The notes under the pieces were generated by a model. The model saw only the letters and a list, made by a program, of their open reading frames with translations, did not search any database and was not told the DNA's origin. Shown here in pieces: positions 11,622 to 26,861 of a DNA stretch of 64,000 bases; within the stretch, counting starts at the first letter, position 1, and each line of letters opens with the position of its first letter. A program made the position numbers and the translations under genes. Source of the stretch: Melieria omissa (Eukaryota > Arthropoda > Insecta > Diptera > Ulidiidae). Location: assembly GCA_963971225.1 (NCBI GenBank), contig OZ020267.1, forward strand, positions 682,001-746,000, given 5' to 3'.

Positions 11622-14600
11622 ATGACAGCAAAATCCGGATGTAAAGAACAACCGATGGAAAAGATCGGCGAGGAAGCGTTCAAAGAGCTGCTCACCAAAC
11701 GGCTAGAGCAGGTCGGCAGCGGGGGATCGTTTGTTTGGTAATGAATCAACAAAATCGTTTCACTTATGCGCCCAAGTTTCCAGTTGTAATTTCATTCATA
11801 CACTCGCCAACTTATTTAAATATAGGAGACTCATTCGTTCAAGTACAGTCGTGTCTGGATATAGTGAACTAATCATTGCAAGGCCTGTTCAAAGTATTGA
11901 GGTTGTTCACTATATCAAGGTTAACATTTTTGTTCACAAAATTTGCTCAAAATACACTTTTTGTTTTTTGCTTGAAATTGCTTTCAAAATTTTGTTCAAT
12001 ATTTCAAAGCTCCATGTCGAAATTCGGGTATTTACTATATCGAGGTGTTCACTGTACCCAGACACGACTGTATGTCAATTGGATGCACTGGCCGATTCCT
12101 AACGGCGATATGGGAACTTTTCTCAAGCAATCATTTTACACTTGGAAGTTTGTCATTTTCTGTTGGGATTTTTGGTGATCGCCAAAAGAAATGTTTCTGT
12201 TTCTATAAGTATTACGGCTCTGGCCACTTCGGCAGTTAAACCTATAGTCGAGAGTCATTTTCAACTGGCATTTTTTGTTTCGTTCAAATATCGTTTCATT
12301 CTTTAAAATGACGAAATTGGCATTTCATGGTGAATTCTTAGCGATTACGGAGTAACCGCATAGAATATTTTGTTGATATACTTACATACCTATGCACATA
12401 TGTGTACGTGCATATATATTAACACATGTAGACCTGAGAACGTAACGCAATTACAATTAGTACGCACTTATTCTTACATGTTCATTTGTAATGCATATGC
12501 ATGGACATATGTAAATATTTGTTAATTTGCACTCAACTAAATCTAAAAAAGGCGTAAAAACAAAATTTAAAGCCGCAACCATGGGTCCTAAACGAAGGAA
12601 TAACTTTGTATTTTCGTAATCCTTAGTTAGGAAGCCATAACCAATAAACTAAATGAAATCATCTTGATTCGTGGGACCATCAATTTGAAATTGTGTAGCG
12701 CCGTTATCTGCCAAATGCTATTGAAACCTGTTCGAGGTAAATATGCGCATTAATCATGTACGAAATATTTTACAAATGTGTGTTCGTACAGCGACGAATA
12801 ACAAACAAACGGAAAATGTGTTCAGAATATTTTATATGTTACGGCGCACAGCACAAACTGCCAAAAATTGCCAGAGCATTTCAAAGCAACGCTCTCCACT
12901 CACGTGTTGACGCGCGCAGAAGGTGGCAGAACATAAACATACATACATATGCACAAATATATTATGTAGAGACATGTGTGTATTTACGAATATATAAATA
13001 AGCAATCTTGCACGCGACCCAGGTCGAGGCGCTCTGTAGGTGGCGTTCGCAGAGCTTGGCGGGGTTAATGTGCATTTGAGTGCATGCATGCAAATGATGG
13101 CTTGCAGCGTCTTGATCGAACGGTTGGCACTTGGTGGCAGCTAAACTGTGTTGCATGTGCATGATGACGGGACAGGACGCAAAATGTAGCATTTAACATT
13201 GTTGACAACCGGCAACACACACGATTCTACATGCATGCATATTGTCCGTCGCAAACCGCATAAGCGTTTCCAAGCCAAGCCCAGGCGAGTTTCCAGCTGG
13301 CTGGCTTCAATTCGCTGCACTTGAAATCGTTCAAACCAGATTAAAAGCAAAACAACACAATGCGCAAAAGCAGTGACTACAACTGTTTCAATTCATACTC
13401 TCATTGCTGGTGCTGATGTTGCTGTCGCTTTATTGCTGGGCGGCACACGCACGTGGAGCTTGGCGAGTTGCCTGCGAATTGCACACGACCAAGTCGCGTT
13501 TTTCAAAGCGTATCACATGCTGGCGAACGTCCAGTTCGACAGTTCATCCAGTTTCGGGGACAATGCTGCTTGGGTGGGGATAGTCGCTGCCGCGCCGTTA
13601 AAGCCATGTTCGCACACATTTGAAAAAGCGGATCTGGTAATGCTGTGTGTATGCGTGTGAGCATGTGTCCTCATCCATCTCGGCGACTGCACCCAGCATT
13701 GCTGATAAGTCACATTCTAATTATACGCGTATAATACAGCAGTACACAGAAACACTGTGTTTCGGTAATAGAAACCGAAAACGGTGAACAAGTACAATTC
13801 CGAATTGACACGAGCTGGTTTCAACAAAAAGCCGAACACTTTTCCCCCCATCACGCTACTGACGCTCGGTGCTAATCGAATAAAGTGTGCTAGTTTTGCA
13901 AGTTTAGTTCCTCTTCACCCGATTCAGATTCATCGTGAAGTATAGTGTTTGAACGTGCCCGAGCACTACGCAGTAATCCCTGTTCTACATTGCAAAGCGG
14001 AGATAAAGACACACTACTCTACTCTATATTTATTGGTCAGGGGAAGAGGTTGGGTAAGTGGAATAATCAGCCGGACAAACTAGAATAATCACAAAACATT
14101 ACCTTCACATATTTGGTGATCAATTAGTCAGTTTATAATTGGTTTCCAGAAAGAAAACCAGAATCCACATACATATGTATTGATAACTTTCAAACAAATT
14201 GTGACAATTATGGGACGATAGCCCCATACAAACATGTGATTTAAATACCGGTCTGATTTATTTTAAATCACACTGAACTGCTCAACCGAATGGCTGGCTA
14301 CGAGTTCCTGCATGTAGAGAGCATTCCTTCATCTTGTCCTCATTTACCATCAGACCCATTTTGGCAGATTCTCTTTCGATTCCCGCAAAGGCCCGATGAC
14401 GTCAAGGTAATCGGCGTAGGGAAGAAGCTTGTTGAAGATTGTGCCATTACGATGTCCACCGACTTGCGTAGAACACTCTCCATGGTAAAGTTAAAGAGGT
14501 CGCATGACAAATGACTCTTTCTGAAGCCTCGAACGGTATCAAATGTTTCGGAGAGTCGTTTAAACCTTGACGGCGCTGCATGTAAAAGATGTGGGTATCG

Positions 14601-17600
14601 ATACAACTTGCATGAGTCGTCTCGCTAGGCATACGTTCCTCCAGCCATATTTTGAAGATTAGCTGATGTAACATATCGGCTGATAAGTCCCCGGTCTTTC
14701 CTATAGTAACGGCTACAAAACAAGAAATACTATTTTTAATTTTAAGTAGTAACCTTCAAAAGGTACTTGCAAAAATTTCATGACGATGTGACGTTTGGTT
14801 CGAAAGTAACAATTGTTTTAGTAAAACAACTTTACTCGTGTTCAGAACAATGGAAAAAAAAGAATTTCGTGTTCTCATAAAATATTGCTTTTTGATGGGA
14901 AAAAACTCAATTTAAACAAAATCCTGGCTCGATAAGTGTTATCTGGACTCTGCACCTGGAAAATTGACCATGTTTGATTGGTTTGCTCAGTTTAAACGTG
15001 GTCGTACGAACACCGACGATGCACCGCGCTCTGGGCTTCCAATTGAGGTGGTTACACCGGAAAACGGTAAAAAGTCCACAAAATCGTTTTGGGAAACCGT
15101 AAATTGAAATTGCAGGAGATAGCTGATACTATCAAGATATCAAAAGAGCGTGCGGATTTTATTTTGCATTACATTTGTCCATGAGAAAGCTGTTTCCGAA
15201 ATGGGTGCCGCGTTTACTAACAGACAACCCGATGCACAGTGCCACAAGTTTCTCGCTACAATGGCAAAATTGTGCGAACTAAACATCGAATGTCTTCTAA
15301 GCCCACCCTATTCTCCAAACTTGGCTCCCAGTGCCCTTATCTGTTCGCAGACTTTTCTCGCAGGACAGAATTTTTGCTCGAATGAGGAAGTGATCGCTCA
15401 AAAAAACACCTATTTTAAGGCCAAAGATAAGTCGTTTTACAAGAAAGGTGTCGAAATGTTAGAGAAGTGCTAGAATGAATGTATCGTTCTTGAAGGAAAC
15501 CATATTGATGAATAAAAATTAATTTCTCAAAAAACGTGTTGTTTTCTGTCTTAGAAGGGGGACTTATCAGTCGATGTGTTATGCACCCAAATAGCTCGGC
15601 GGTGGCACATCCAAACCGTATTCATCGATTTGTTCCATCTGGACATTTTCATCACGTGCGTTATTTTTCTCTTCGTCGCCTACGAGCAGCTTGGTGAAGT
15701 GCTCCTTCCACAACCTCAGTAAACCATGTGCATCGGTAATCAGATCCCCCCGAGCTTAAAACCTTCTGTCAGACGCTTGATTTTCTTGAAAAGTGCCAAG
15801 TGCTTGATTTAAAGGACGGATAATTAATGTAAGCCATTTCACATTTTACATTGTTTCCGATTTAACGAGAAGGGATTTTTAATTTATTTGATTAATTTTA
15901 ATTTACGGATCAGCTCAGTTCTAATGAATTCACTAAAAATCTGTAATGGGAGTAATATACGACGTAATATAATTAACTACGTAATATTATTTGGCGAAGA
16001 AAAGTAATGCAACTTATTACCTTCTCAGCAAGTAACAATCATCAGTTATAATGTTACTTTTTCCCAAGTTATTTATTACTATATTACTTTTTATAAAATT
16101 TTACAAAAATGCAATATCTACTGAGAGTAGAAGCGTAGCATAACATAGCGTAGCAGCATAAATACATCACAGCACAAGTGTTATTACCTTTTAGCGTTTA
16201 TTTTGTATCGATAAAATAAAAGTCGAAAGTAACTGGTATTTTTCCTGAAAAAAATCAAATGCACAAAGAGTTAATTTTAACTTTTACATCAAATGTGGAA
16301 AATTTGAAAGACAGTTAATATATCGCGCACGCACAACAAAAGTGACACAACTCAAAATTTGTGATTTTTCAGGAAGCACAAAAAACTGTTTTTGAGCTAA
16401 ATAAACATTTTTTTTAATAACGAATAGACCGTTCAGTAGGAAATCCTTACAGATTATGCTTTATGATAAGTTGCAAGCATTTTTTTTAATTTTACACTAG
16501 AAAATGCAAAATTTTGAGTTGTGAATGTTTTGATGATATTTTAATTCAATAATTACGGAACTATTTCGAGTTATGCCACTTTTTCAGTTAAAAAGTTGAA
16601 AGAAAAATTTTGAAAATTCATAATTAATTTTAATAATTAAAAATATATACAAAAATTGTTAGAATTTTGCTTAAAATTAACTTTAACAAAAATTTATTTC
16701 GTCAAAAGTGACATAATTTGAGTTAGGACTCTTTTGCATTGAGCTGCACCAATCAAATAGCATCAAACTTCTGACATGAAAAGAGACTTCACTGTAGTTT
16801 TGTAACAGTTAACTACGACAAAATATACTGAGCTTTTACTGATTGGTAGATTTATGCATTGCAAAAATTTTGAGTTGTGTCACTTTTGTAGTGCGTGTGC
16901 GATATGTGGAGCTGCGGCCATATTTCATTTGAAAATTGTAAAATAGCCTTTATTTTCGGTCCGTGATAAAATAATTAACATCTTTCCTCAGAATCGATTG
17001 TATCAATGCTCGGATACTCATAAATGGTATATATAGTATAAATATATTAATACGCAACCTGCTCACGTTCTCACAAACTTGAGCTCACATGACTTGAAGC
17101 TTCCTGTTTCCGAGCGCATTGCGTTTTCAGCTAAGTGCCTGATTTAATGGATGGTTTCGAAAGCAGCGTTGCAAATGATAATTTATGTATGTAAGAGCGA
17201 AATCTCGCATTGTTTCCGATTTGACGAGTGGCATGCTAATGCGGGATTTTTAAATGCTTTAATTAAATTTACGCAATTTCGGTTCAGTTCGAGTGAATTC
17301 GCTAATAATCGCAGTCAGTGCGCGCACATCTTCATTTCCTATTGTCGTTTTAAATTTGTTTTCAACGCGTCACCGAATTAAATGTCCACAAAATAAAATA
17401 TTTGTGATCAGGGTGTGGTGTGCAAGGTGCTCGACTATTATGAGGAAATCATTGATAGAAATATTTAAATTTTTTGTCATTTCGCTTTCGGCATTTGGCT
17501 TTTGGCCTACTTGAAATACATGCACGATATTTCCGCTTCACGGTCGCAAATCGCCTTGGTTATTTAAAAATAAAGCTATCGCTTAATCAGAGCAACCAGA

Positions 17601-20600
17601 GAGCCTCTGCGCGTATGCCCGCACACATGTGTCTGGACTCTCAAAAACAATTTAAATATTAATTACTGGCTTGGCATTAGGCATTACTGCTACCAGAAAC
17701 AACTGCCCACCGTAAATGATGATAAAAATGCTCCCAGTGCACTGTAGTGGCGTGATGCACTCGCATGGCGAAGCAGTGATGATACTCATTGCGGATTCTT
17801 AAGTAGTTGCACTTTCATTATGATTGCAGGTCTCATCAACCTATACCCGCACACACACTTGTACTACATGGGCTGAAAAGTCTTTGGCCTGACATAGAGA
17901 TGGCGCCAAAAATTAAGAATTATTGTGTTGTACATGGAAACCCATCCTTAACTTAGATTCTGTCAAAGTTTCATGACATTTGGTTGACTCGTTTTCAAGT
18001 TATTGCTTTCGAAGTGACGCTACCTCTGAATTTTTGTAAACAATGGAAAAAAGTGAATTTCGTGTTTTGATAAAACATTACTATTTGATGGGCAAAAATA
18101 CAGTGGAAACAAAAGCATGGCTTGATAAATGTTATAATACATCTGTATTTTTGCCCATCAAATAGCAATGTTTTATCAAAACACGAAATTCACTTTTTTC
18201 CATTGTTTACAAAAATTCAGAGGTAGCGTCACTTCGAAAGCAATAACTTGAAAAGGAGTCAACCAAATGTCATGAAACTTTGACAGAATCTAAGTTAAGG
18301 ATGGTTTTCCATGTACAACACAATAATTCTTAATTTTTGGCGCCATCTCTATGTCAGGCCAAAGACTTTTCAGCCCATGTAGTATAAACCAACCTAAAAA
18401 TTTAACTCTTCACTCTGCGTTCTACGATCAACTAGGATCCTCTTCTTTATCTGCGTGACGCCCAACATCCTCAATGGATTCCACGTGTCTTCTTACACAC
18501 TGCTGGGGCACTTACCCGACGACCAATGGTGCGGAGTCAGCGATCTCAAGGTGACCAACTGGACTATTTGGCAGCAGCGCAACATCGCACAGAAGGATCT
18601 CACCACCGGAGGCTGCACCATTTGGGACTGGGATTACCGGCACCTGAGCCAGCTTTCCTATGAGGACGCGCTCAATTTCACAGAACTCCAGAGGCAGTTG
18701 AGTCCCCCCCCTGAGGTTGCCTGTAGCGTTCGCGGCGTGCACGAGTTTGAGAGTCCGGAAAGTACGTTCGTGGCCGATTGGGACTTGGTGTGCGAACGCT
18801 CAATACAGCGCACATCCGCTCAGGTTATGTTATCGCTTGGAAAGTTTTTCGGCTCGTTCTCGTTTGGTATATTCGCCGATAAGTGAGTGAAACTACATTG
18901 CGGTGATTTCTGAGTTCACCTTCTGAGCGCATTTATGATGACGATTCGTATTTGCAGGTTCGGACGAAAGGCGTCGTTCTCGCTGGGTGCTGCTTTTTTC
19001 ATTATAAGCAGTTTCTTCTGCACATTCTCGCCATGGTACGGCTTGTTCCTGCTGGGTCGCTTCGGTTTGGGTGCTGCCTCATCCGGTCTCTTCTATCCGG
19101 CGTTCACAATGAGTATGTTGAAAACTCTCCTGTTAAGTTAATAAACACTCGAAGGTCATGTGCTTAAGCCAAGTCGCCCATTCTCTAACCAGTAATAACC
19201 AAAGCTGTCGAGGAAGCCATTGGAAATGGACGTGACCCACTTCGGCTGCAGATAATTCCGACTTCGACTGATTGAGTACTATATTTACTAAAATTTTGTT
19301 TTTAATAGTTGTCGAAAACATTTGCCTGCGGCATCGTTCCTGGATGTCCATAGCCTTCTCAGCCTCATATCCAATCGGCATGATCCTGCTGGCATCGGCA
19401 GCGTACGTCGTACCGCAGTGGCGGTATCTCCAGTTGTCGCTTACCATTCCCGCTTTATTGCTGATACTGAATTGCTAGTAAGTACCAGTTTTTCCACCTA
19501 CGCTTCAAAGTGAGCACTTCACATTTAAAGCAATTAATTTCTGCGATCTCTTTTGTGTGTGTGTGTGTGATTTTTCCTTTGCCATGCCGTTGGTGTTGAC
19601 ACTTGCTACATAGTCTCATGAATGAATCGCCGCGCTGGCTTATAACGAAGCAACGCTACAGTCGTGCCTACCGAATCCTCTTCAAGCAGAGAAGCCACTA
19701 TGAGATCGTGAAAGAGGCGTCCGCCGGGATCGCCAATGAACGAAACGTAAGATTTTGTTCGATTTGTATTGCGTACACATTGAATTTCTTGTGCTGTTTA
19801 ATCGTGTATCGTCGCCAAGTGCGAGTGCTCTAAGTATTATCTGCAGAACTATATAATTTTGTTATTAATGATATCTGTTTGTATTGAAGAAGAGCAAAAG
19901 CAGAAGCGAAAACGAATTAGGGCTGAAGAATGGCTCCTTTCTGAAACAATCTATTAATTTTCTAAAAAATCTAAATTGACGACTGCTATTGTTTGCGAAC
20001 ATGTTTTAAAGCCAGATCTACAATTGCAACTTTTCAATTTTCTTCGCACTTGTGCGCGCACCTGAAATTCGGTGCGCAAACCTGGCTACACACGGTCGAT
20101 ACGAAATTAACAAATTGAATTTTAAAGTTTAAAGAAGAGAAATATACACGTTTTTTTAATGGTATATCTTGACATAGTAAAGGAAAAAGAAGCAGACAAC
20201 TTTAGATAACTTTTTAATTTGACGTTTTCTTTCAATTTAGATACATACTTTTTTTTTAATTTTGGCCGAAGTGAATGAAGAAATGTTAAAATTCTCGTTA
20301 TGCGTAAATGGTTTTATGTTTAAGTAATTATTTCAGCCACAACGATGTAGTTGCTCTCATAGAAAAACACTCAAAAATACAGGGTCCGAGTATAAAAATT
20401 AAAAAAACTCTTATGGAATGTTGCTAAGCCTAAAACGTAAAATTTTACCTAGTAAAAATCTGTAGCGAAAGAGTTAAGTGTGCGCACATGTTGTATCCGC
20501 TATGCCCTGTTTTATAGGCAGTGCTTGAAGTAAATGTTGAATGAAATTTGATCTTATGCCCTACTCGTAATAATATAAATGAGAACGAATGTCGAAAATT

Positions 20601-21644
20601 AATTTAGAGCTAAACGAGATAAGCAGGAAACAACTTGCACTCACAGAAGAGTATTTACATAGATGAATATTTAGAAAAATATCGGCACCACATATTTATT
20701 TTGTATTTGTTCGGATTTTGACCCGTTGAAAAATATCAATTGAATCAAGCGACTGATCGAGCGACGATCGATGTTTACTTTCAGTAATGCTGATGTTATT
20801 AACTCCCTTTTGTAGATCGAGAAGCAACAGATTTCGCTATGGGCCAAATTGAAGGAGGGCCCACTGAAACAGTTCATTGAGCTCTTCCAGACCGGAAAAG
20901 TTCGGCGGCTGCTCTTTACATCGTATTTCATGTTCTGTGTCACATCACTTTCTTACTACGTGACAGGTGAGTTCAGTATTTATGACACCCACATCTCTAA
21001 GACTTTACTTATTTGCCACTGTCCGCAGCGCTCAATGCGCAAAACCTATCGGTTAGCCGCTTCCTGTACGTGGCAGCAACGGGCATTGTGGATCTGCCGT
21101 CATATCTGGTGCCGGTGGTGATGTTGCGCTGCACGGGCCGCCGCACGACCACAATGTCGCTGTTCATCTACACCGGCGTGGCACTGACAATGGTGTTGGC
21201 GGTGCCGCCGGACAGCATCGCTTGGGTTGTGTCGTTCGCGATGCTCGGGCGATTCGGCATCACCGCCACCTATTCAGTGGTTACCTTGTACGCTGCCGAG
21301 TTGTTTCCCACCGAAATACGGAACTCCGCACTGGGTACGTGCTCGACGTGGGCGCACGTTGGCTCCATTTCGTCGCCCTACGTGGTGGACATACTGGTAC
21401 GTTTGACTTTCGCCGTATTGTTACCCAAACTGACGTTTCGTTGCATATTTTTGAGCAGGGGCTGCTGGGCTGGTACATTCCAACCACGATTTGTGGGTGC
21501 TGCATGTTGGTGGCGGGTCTGTTGACTCTCTCGCTGCCCGAGACCAGCACCGGCCATCTGTCGGATCGCGTGAAGGACGTGCCTTCCGAAGCGGACTCTG
21601 ACGACAACACCACCACTACGAAAGTCAGCGAAAGTAATAACTGA
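11622..21644 (+). CDS. SLC22-type organic cation/carcinine transporter-like protein, eight exons
   Basis: The exons are 11622-11737, 18436-18882, 18958-19112, 19309-19477, 19614-19746, 20816-20966, 21029-21396 and 21459-21644. They sum to 1725 bases (574 residues plus stop), and every junction is GT-AG and in frame. The protein is a 12-helix MFS transporter of the SLC22 family: short cytosolic N-terminus, TM1 starting at the exon 1/2 junction (SFVWILFFICVTP), a large extracellular loop rich in Trp, Cys and Asn, FADKFGRKA at about 185-193, NESPRWLITKQ at about 299-309, AAELFPTEIRNSALG in the second half, and SLPETSTGHLSDRVKD near the end. It is a paralogue of Orct rather than a copy. It most resembles the fly group related to carcinine transporters, but I cannot name the orthologue. 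Intron 1 is 6.7 kb and full of mobile DNA; the others are 62 to 1069 bases. Confidence 0.88.
11846..12070 (+). mobile_element. TA-flanked MITE, copy A
   Basis: A 225-bp element is bounded by TA on both sides, with inverted ends CAGTCGTGTCTGGATATAGT and its near-complement ending CCAGACACGACTG. It has no coding capacity. The TA target site and 'CAG' terminus suggest the pogo/Tigger or Tc1-mariner group (inference). It lies about 110 bp inside intron 1 of the transporter. A second copy in reverse orientation is at 26347-26546. Confidence 0.8.
12073..14289. other. intron 1 of the transporter, no recognised content
   Basis: AT-rich with several TACATA/TATGTA-type simple runs near 12,360-12,540 and 12,930-13,000. 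No gene, RNA or complete repeat was recognised. Confidence 0.35.
14290..15800 (-). mobile_element. non-LTR retrotransposon relic (reverse transcriptase), split by a mariner
   Basis: Read on the minus strand from about 15,800, broken frames give RLTEGFK, a short block ending in LLRLWKEHFTKLLVGDEE, then DEYGLDVPPPS. After a 909-bp interruption the same strand continues with HQLIFKIWLEERMP and then fragments matching ETFDTVRGFR, SCDLFNFTMESVLRK and KMGLMVNEDK. This is the order expected in the reverse transcriptase of insect non-LTR elements, where the intact protein has 'YADDIDIIGR' between the last two blocks. Here that catalytic block is altered to a 'YADYLDVIG'-like remnant. It has many frameshifts and deletions and is not functional. 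Confidence 0.75.
14671..15579 (+). mobile_element. degenerate mariner transposon
   Basis: A 909-bp element is flanked by TA duplications (14669-14670 and 15580-15581). Inverted ends of about 28 bp begin ACATATCGGCTGATAAGTCC on the left and ACACATCGACTGATAAGTCC (complement) on the right. Plus-strand transposase remnants start at 14850 with MEKKEFRVLIKYCFLMGKN and end with PPYSPNLAPSALICSQ and SNEEVIAQ..YFKAKDKSFYKKG. An internal deletion removes the segment expected to hold the first catalytic Asp, and the third catalytic Asp ('APSD') is replaced by Ala. The copy is inactive. It inserted into the non-LTR relic. Confidence 0.88.
15797..15960. repeat. diverged duplicate block, copy A
   Basis: This block shares collinear matches with 17131-17310: the AAGTGC-TGATTTAA start, CATTGTTTCCGATTT followed by ACGAG or GACGAG, GGGATTTTTAA, and GTTC followed by GTGAATTC- or ATGAATTC-type words. 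Spacing differs by small indels, so the two are old copies of one sequence. Confidence 0.55.
16323..16902. mobile_element. TA-flanked MITE with long inverted ends
   Basis: A 580-bp non-coding element has TA on both sides and about 40-bp inverted ends reading TCGCGCACGCACAACAAAAG on the left and TCGCACACGCACTACAAAAG (complement) on the right, then GTGACACAACTCAAAATTT in both. Partial repeats of 'TTTGAGTTGTG' and 'GTGACATAATTTGAGTT' occur inside. It lies between the two diverged duplicate blocks. Confidence 0.72.
17131..17310. repeat. diverged duplicate block, copy B
   Basis: Partner of 15797-15960, described there. This copy is slightly longer because of small insertions between the matching words. 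Confidence 0.55.
17862..18384. mobile_element. mariner-derived fold-back (palindrome with 242-bp arms)
   Basis: Left arm 17862-18103 and right arm 18143-18384 are inverted copies of equal length with three mismatches that I could find, separated by a 39-base loop. Each arm starts TACTACATGGGCTGAAAAGT and carries a mariner 5' end including the transposase start MEKSEFRVLIKHYYLMGKN; the loop adds a few more transposase codons. There is no 3' end of a mariner. The right arm ends only 51 bases before exon 2 of the transporter. A transcript through intron 1 would fold into a hairpin of about 240 bp. Confidence 0.9.
19747..20815. other. intron 5 of the transporter
   Basis: This 1.07-kb intron is AT-rich and has no recognised element. 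A short GT microsatellite sits in the preceding intron 4 at about 19,555-19,569. Confidence 0.4.
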
Positions 21645-21955
21645 GACCAGCGAGCACCGTTCAACCAATCAGGATTAAAGATTTGTTCAACTGTACGCAA
21701 AACTTCCAGAATTGCCTTTATAAGATAGTAAAGACAACTAGTTAGGGCTAAATTAAATATGTAGGCAATGTATGTGTAAACTACGCTATTGTAGGTATAG
21801 TCAGTTGTTTGTAACTGTTCCGTACCAATGACCGTTGAGGAATCGAAGTTGTATTTTAAGTGAAACATATATTTTGAGTTTATGCGCTCATAAATGATTC
21901 ACCGCGTTATACATAGTCATAATTTGATATTGAATACAATATTTAATAAGCATTA

Positions 21956-21961
21956 AATAAA
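21956..21961 (+). promoter_or_regulatory. candidate polyadenylation signal of the second transporter
   Basis: An AATAAA lies about 310 bases after the stop codon, in AT-rich DNA where expression of this gene would be expected to end. Confidence 0.45.
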
Positions 21962-22343
21962 ATGTATGTATGTATATATTTATTACTGTATGTAAATTTG
22001 ATACTAGCAGGACCCCGCGGCTTTGCACGCAAAGTCAATGGGCCCAATAAAGAAAATTTCTCTTACCTCTTTATTTAAAGTCGATAGACCTATTAAATCA
22101 TGTTTTCACATACAAACCCTTAACCCATCATTGACCCTGTCACAGATCGATTTTGGAAAAAAAATTAATGTTTATTATCATTTGGAGCACTCCACCCCAT
22201 TTATTTTAAGTACCTTCAGTTCAATGTTGACGTTAGCGGTTTGAGCTGGACGATAATGAATCAATCAGTCAGGACAAACAATTATAAATATGTATGTATA
22301 TAGATAGCCAATCAATTATTATTATTATTATATTATGTATATA

Positions 22344-23082
22344 TCAGGTGTACAACTTTGCTTCCGCCGTTTTCCGATAGGTGGCTGTACCGGCTGAGGC
22401 TGGTTGAAATACATAGATGGTAATGCCTTTAAAGTGAGTGTGGACAGTGCCTAACGAATTGTCATCGCCGTTTCAGTGACAGTTGTTCTTGTTTTCGTAT
22501 TATTCACGCTCGACAATTTCCGTTTATGTGCCCAATTCTCGCCATTTGCGGGAAGTTTTACTTTTCTGTTACAATTCGAAAAAAAAAATGCAGCTGAAGC
22601 GCATCGAATGCTCTCAGAAACTTACGGTGATGCTGCTCTGAGTGAAAGAACGTGTCGGGAGTGGTTTCAACGTTTTAAAAATATCAAGAGCGACATGACA
22701 AGTCATCCTCCAACACGACAATGCTCGGCCTCACGTCGCAAAAGTGGTCAAAAAGTACCTGGAAACGCTGAAATGGGAAGTCTTGCCCCACCCGCCGTAT
22801 TCCCCAGATGTCGCCCCTTCTGACTTCCACCTATTCCGTTCGATGGCACACGGCCTGGCAGATCAACATTTTCAATCCTTCAAAGAATTGGAAAAATGGA
22901 TTGCTTCATGGATAGCGTCAAAAGAGGACTCCTTTTTTCGAGCCGGGATCCGAAAATTGCCGGAAAGATGGGAGAAAGTTGTCGCTAGCGACGGACAATA
23001 CTTTGAATAATACATCTGTAAGCACTTTTTTGTAAAGCTTTTAATTTTGGAAAAAACGGCGGAAGCAAAGTTGTACACCTGA
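22344..23082 (+). mobile_element. internally deleted mariner transposon with intact ends
   Basis: A 739-bp element is flanked by TA (22342-22343 and 23083-23084). Inverted ends of about 30 bp start TCAGGTGTACAACTTTGCTT and are essentially identical. The 5' part keeps the helix-turn-helix half of a mariner transposase (AEAHRMLSETYGDAALSERT, then CREWFQRFKN). An internal deletion fuses this out of frame to the 3' half, which keeps HDNARPHVAKVVKKYLE and PPYSPDVAPSDFHLF, so the second and third catalytic Asp residues survive and the first is lost. It cannot encode an active enzyme but could be moved by one supplied elsewhere. Confidence 0.9.
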
Positions 23083-23084
23083 TA

Positions 23085-26094
<3,010 letters not shown>

Positions 26095-26346
26095 TATAAT
26101 TCTTAAGTTATAAAGTGTTTTGATTTCAAATTTTACTTATACATATATTACTTTTCTAGCTGACAGTTGCATGCGCCTTTTAGGTCCCATTGATGGGTTT
26201 TAAGTAAATGTGTGAATGTGCGCATCTGCACGGCCTGTATGCAGGTACGGTCGTACGAAGAATGACATTTACATGTTCCATATATACATTTATATATTGT
26301 ATAGGTACCAGGGTGGTCTGAAAAGTTTTCGACTTCAATAGAAATA

Positions 26347-26546
26347 CAGTCGTGTCTGGGTATAGTGAACACCCAAATTTTAACATCGAGCCTCTAAATA
26401 TAGAAAAAATGTTTCAAGCAAAAAACCAAAACTGTATTTTGAGTAAATAAAACGAGTTTTAAACAAAAATGTTAACCTTGACATAGTGAACAACCTCAAT
26501 ACAGTGAACAGGTCTTGCTTTAGTTCACTATATCCAGACTCCTTTG
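26347..26546 (-). mobile_element. TA-flanked MITE, copy B
   Basis: This 200-bp copy matches the element at 11846-12070 along its length in reverse orientation, including a GTTAACATTTTTGTT core. One end is intact (CAGTCGTGTCTGG); the other has decayed to CCAGACTCCTTTG. TA lies on both sides. It is 250 bp downstream of the MYND-Tudor stop codon. Confidence 0.75.
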
Positions 26547-26861
26547 TATGTTTTTTCCCCTTGAAAGCTACTCCCTAAAATTTCAGCTATTTTGAAAAAC
26601 AAAAATCAGGTATTGATCGGTATTGAATATTTGGTTTTGAAAGGCAATACGCCTTATGTACGTTTGGGACTGCAACCACTGACGATAACATTTTAGACGC
26701 GAAGAATCAGAGTTTGGGCGAAGTGTAAAAAGGCTATGTAAAAAAAAGAAATTTGACAAAGAACGTCGAATCTGTTACGTCGGAAGCTTATCAGACCTTC
26801 CTCGTATATTATCTATGTGCAGTCATAAATATATTGCACACTAATTCAAAAGGGTCCTAAC

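Noticed and set aside
21281..21868. 195-codon open frame on the minus strand
   Set aside because: It is the antisense shadow of the last exons of the transporter.
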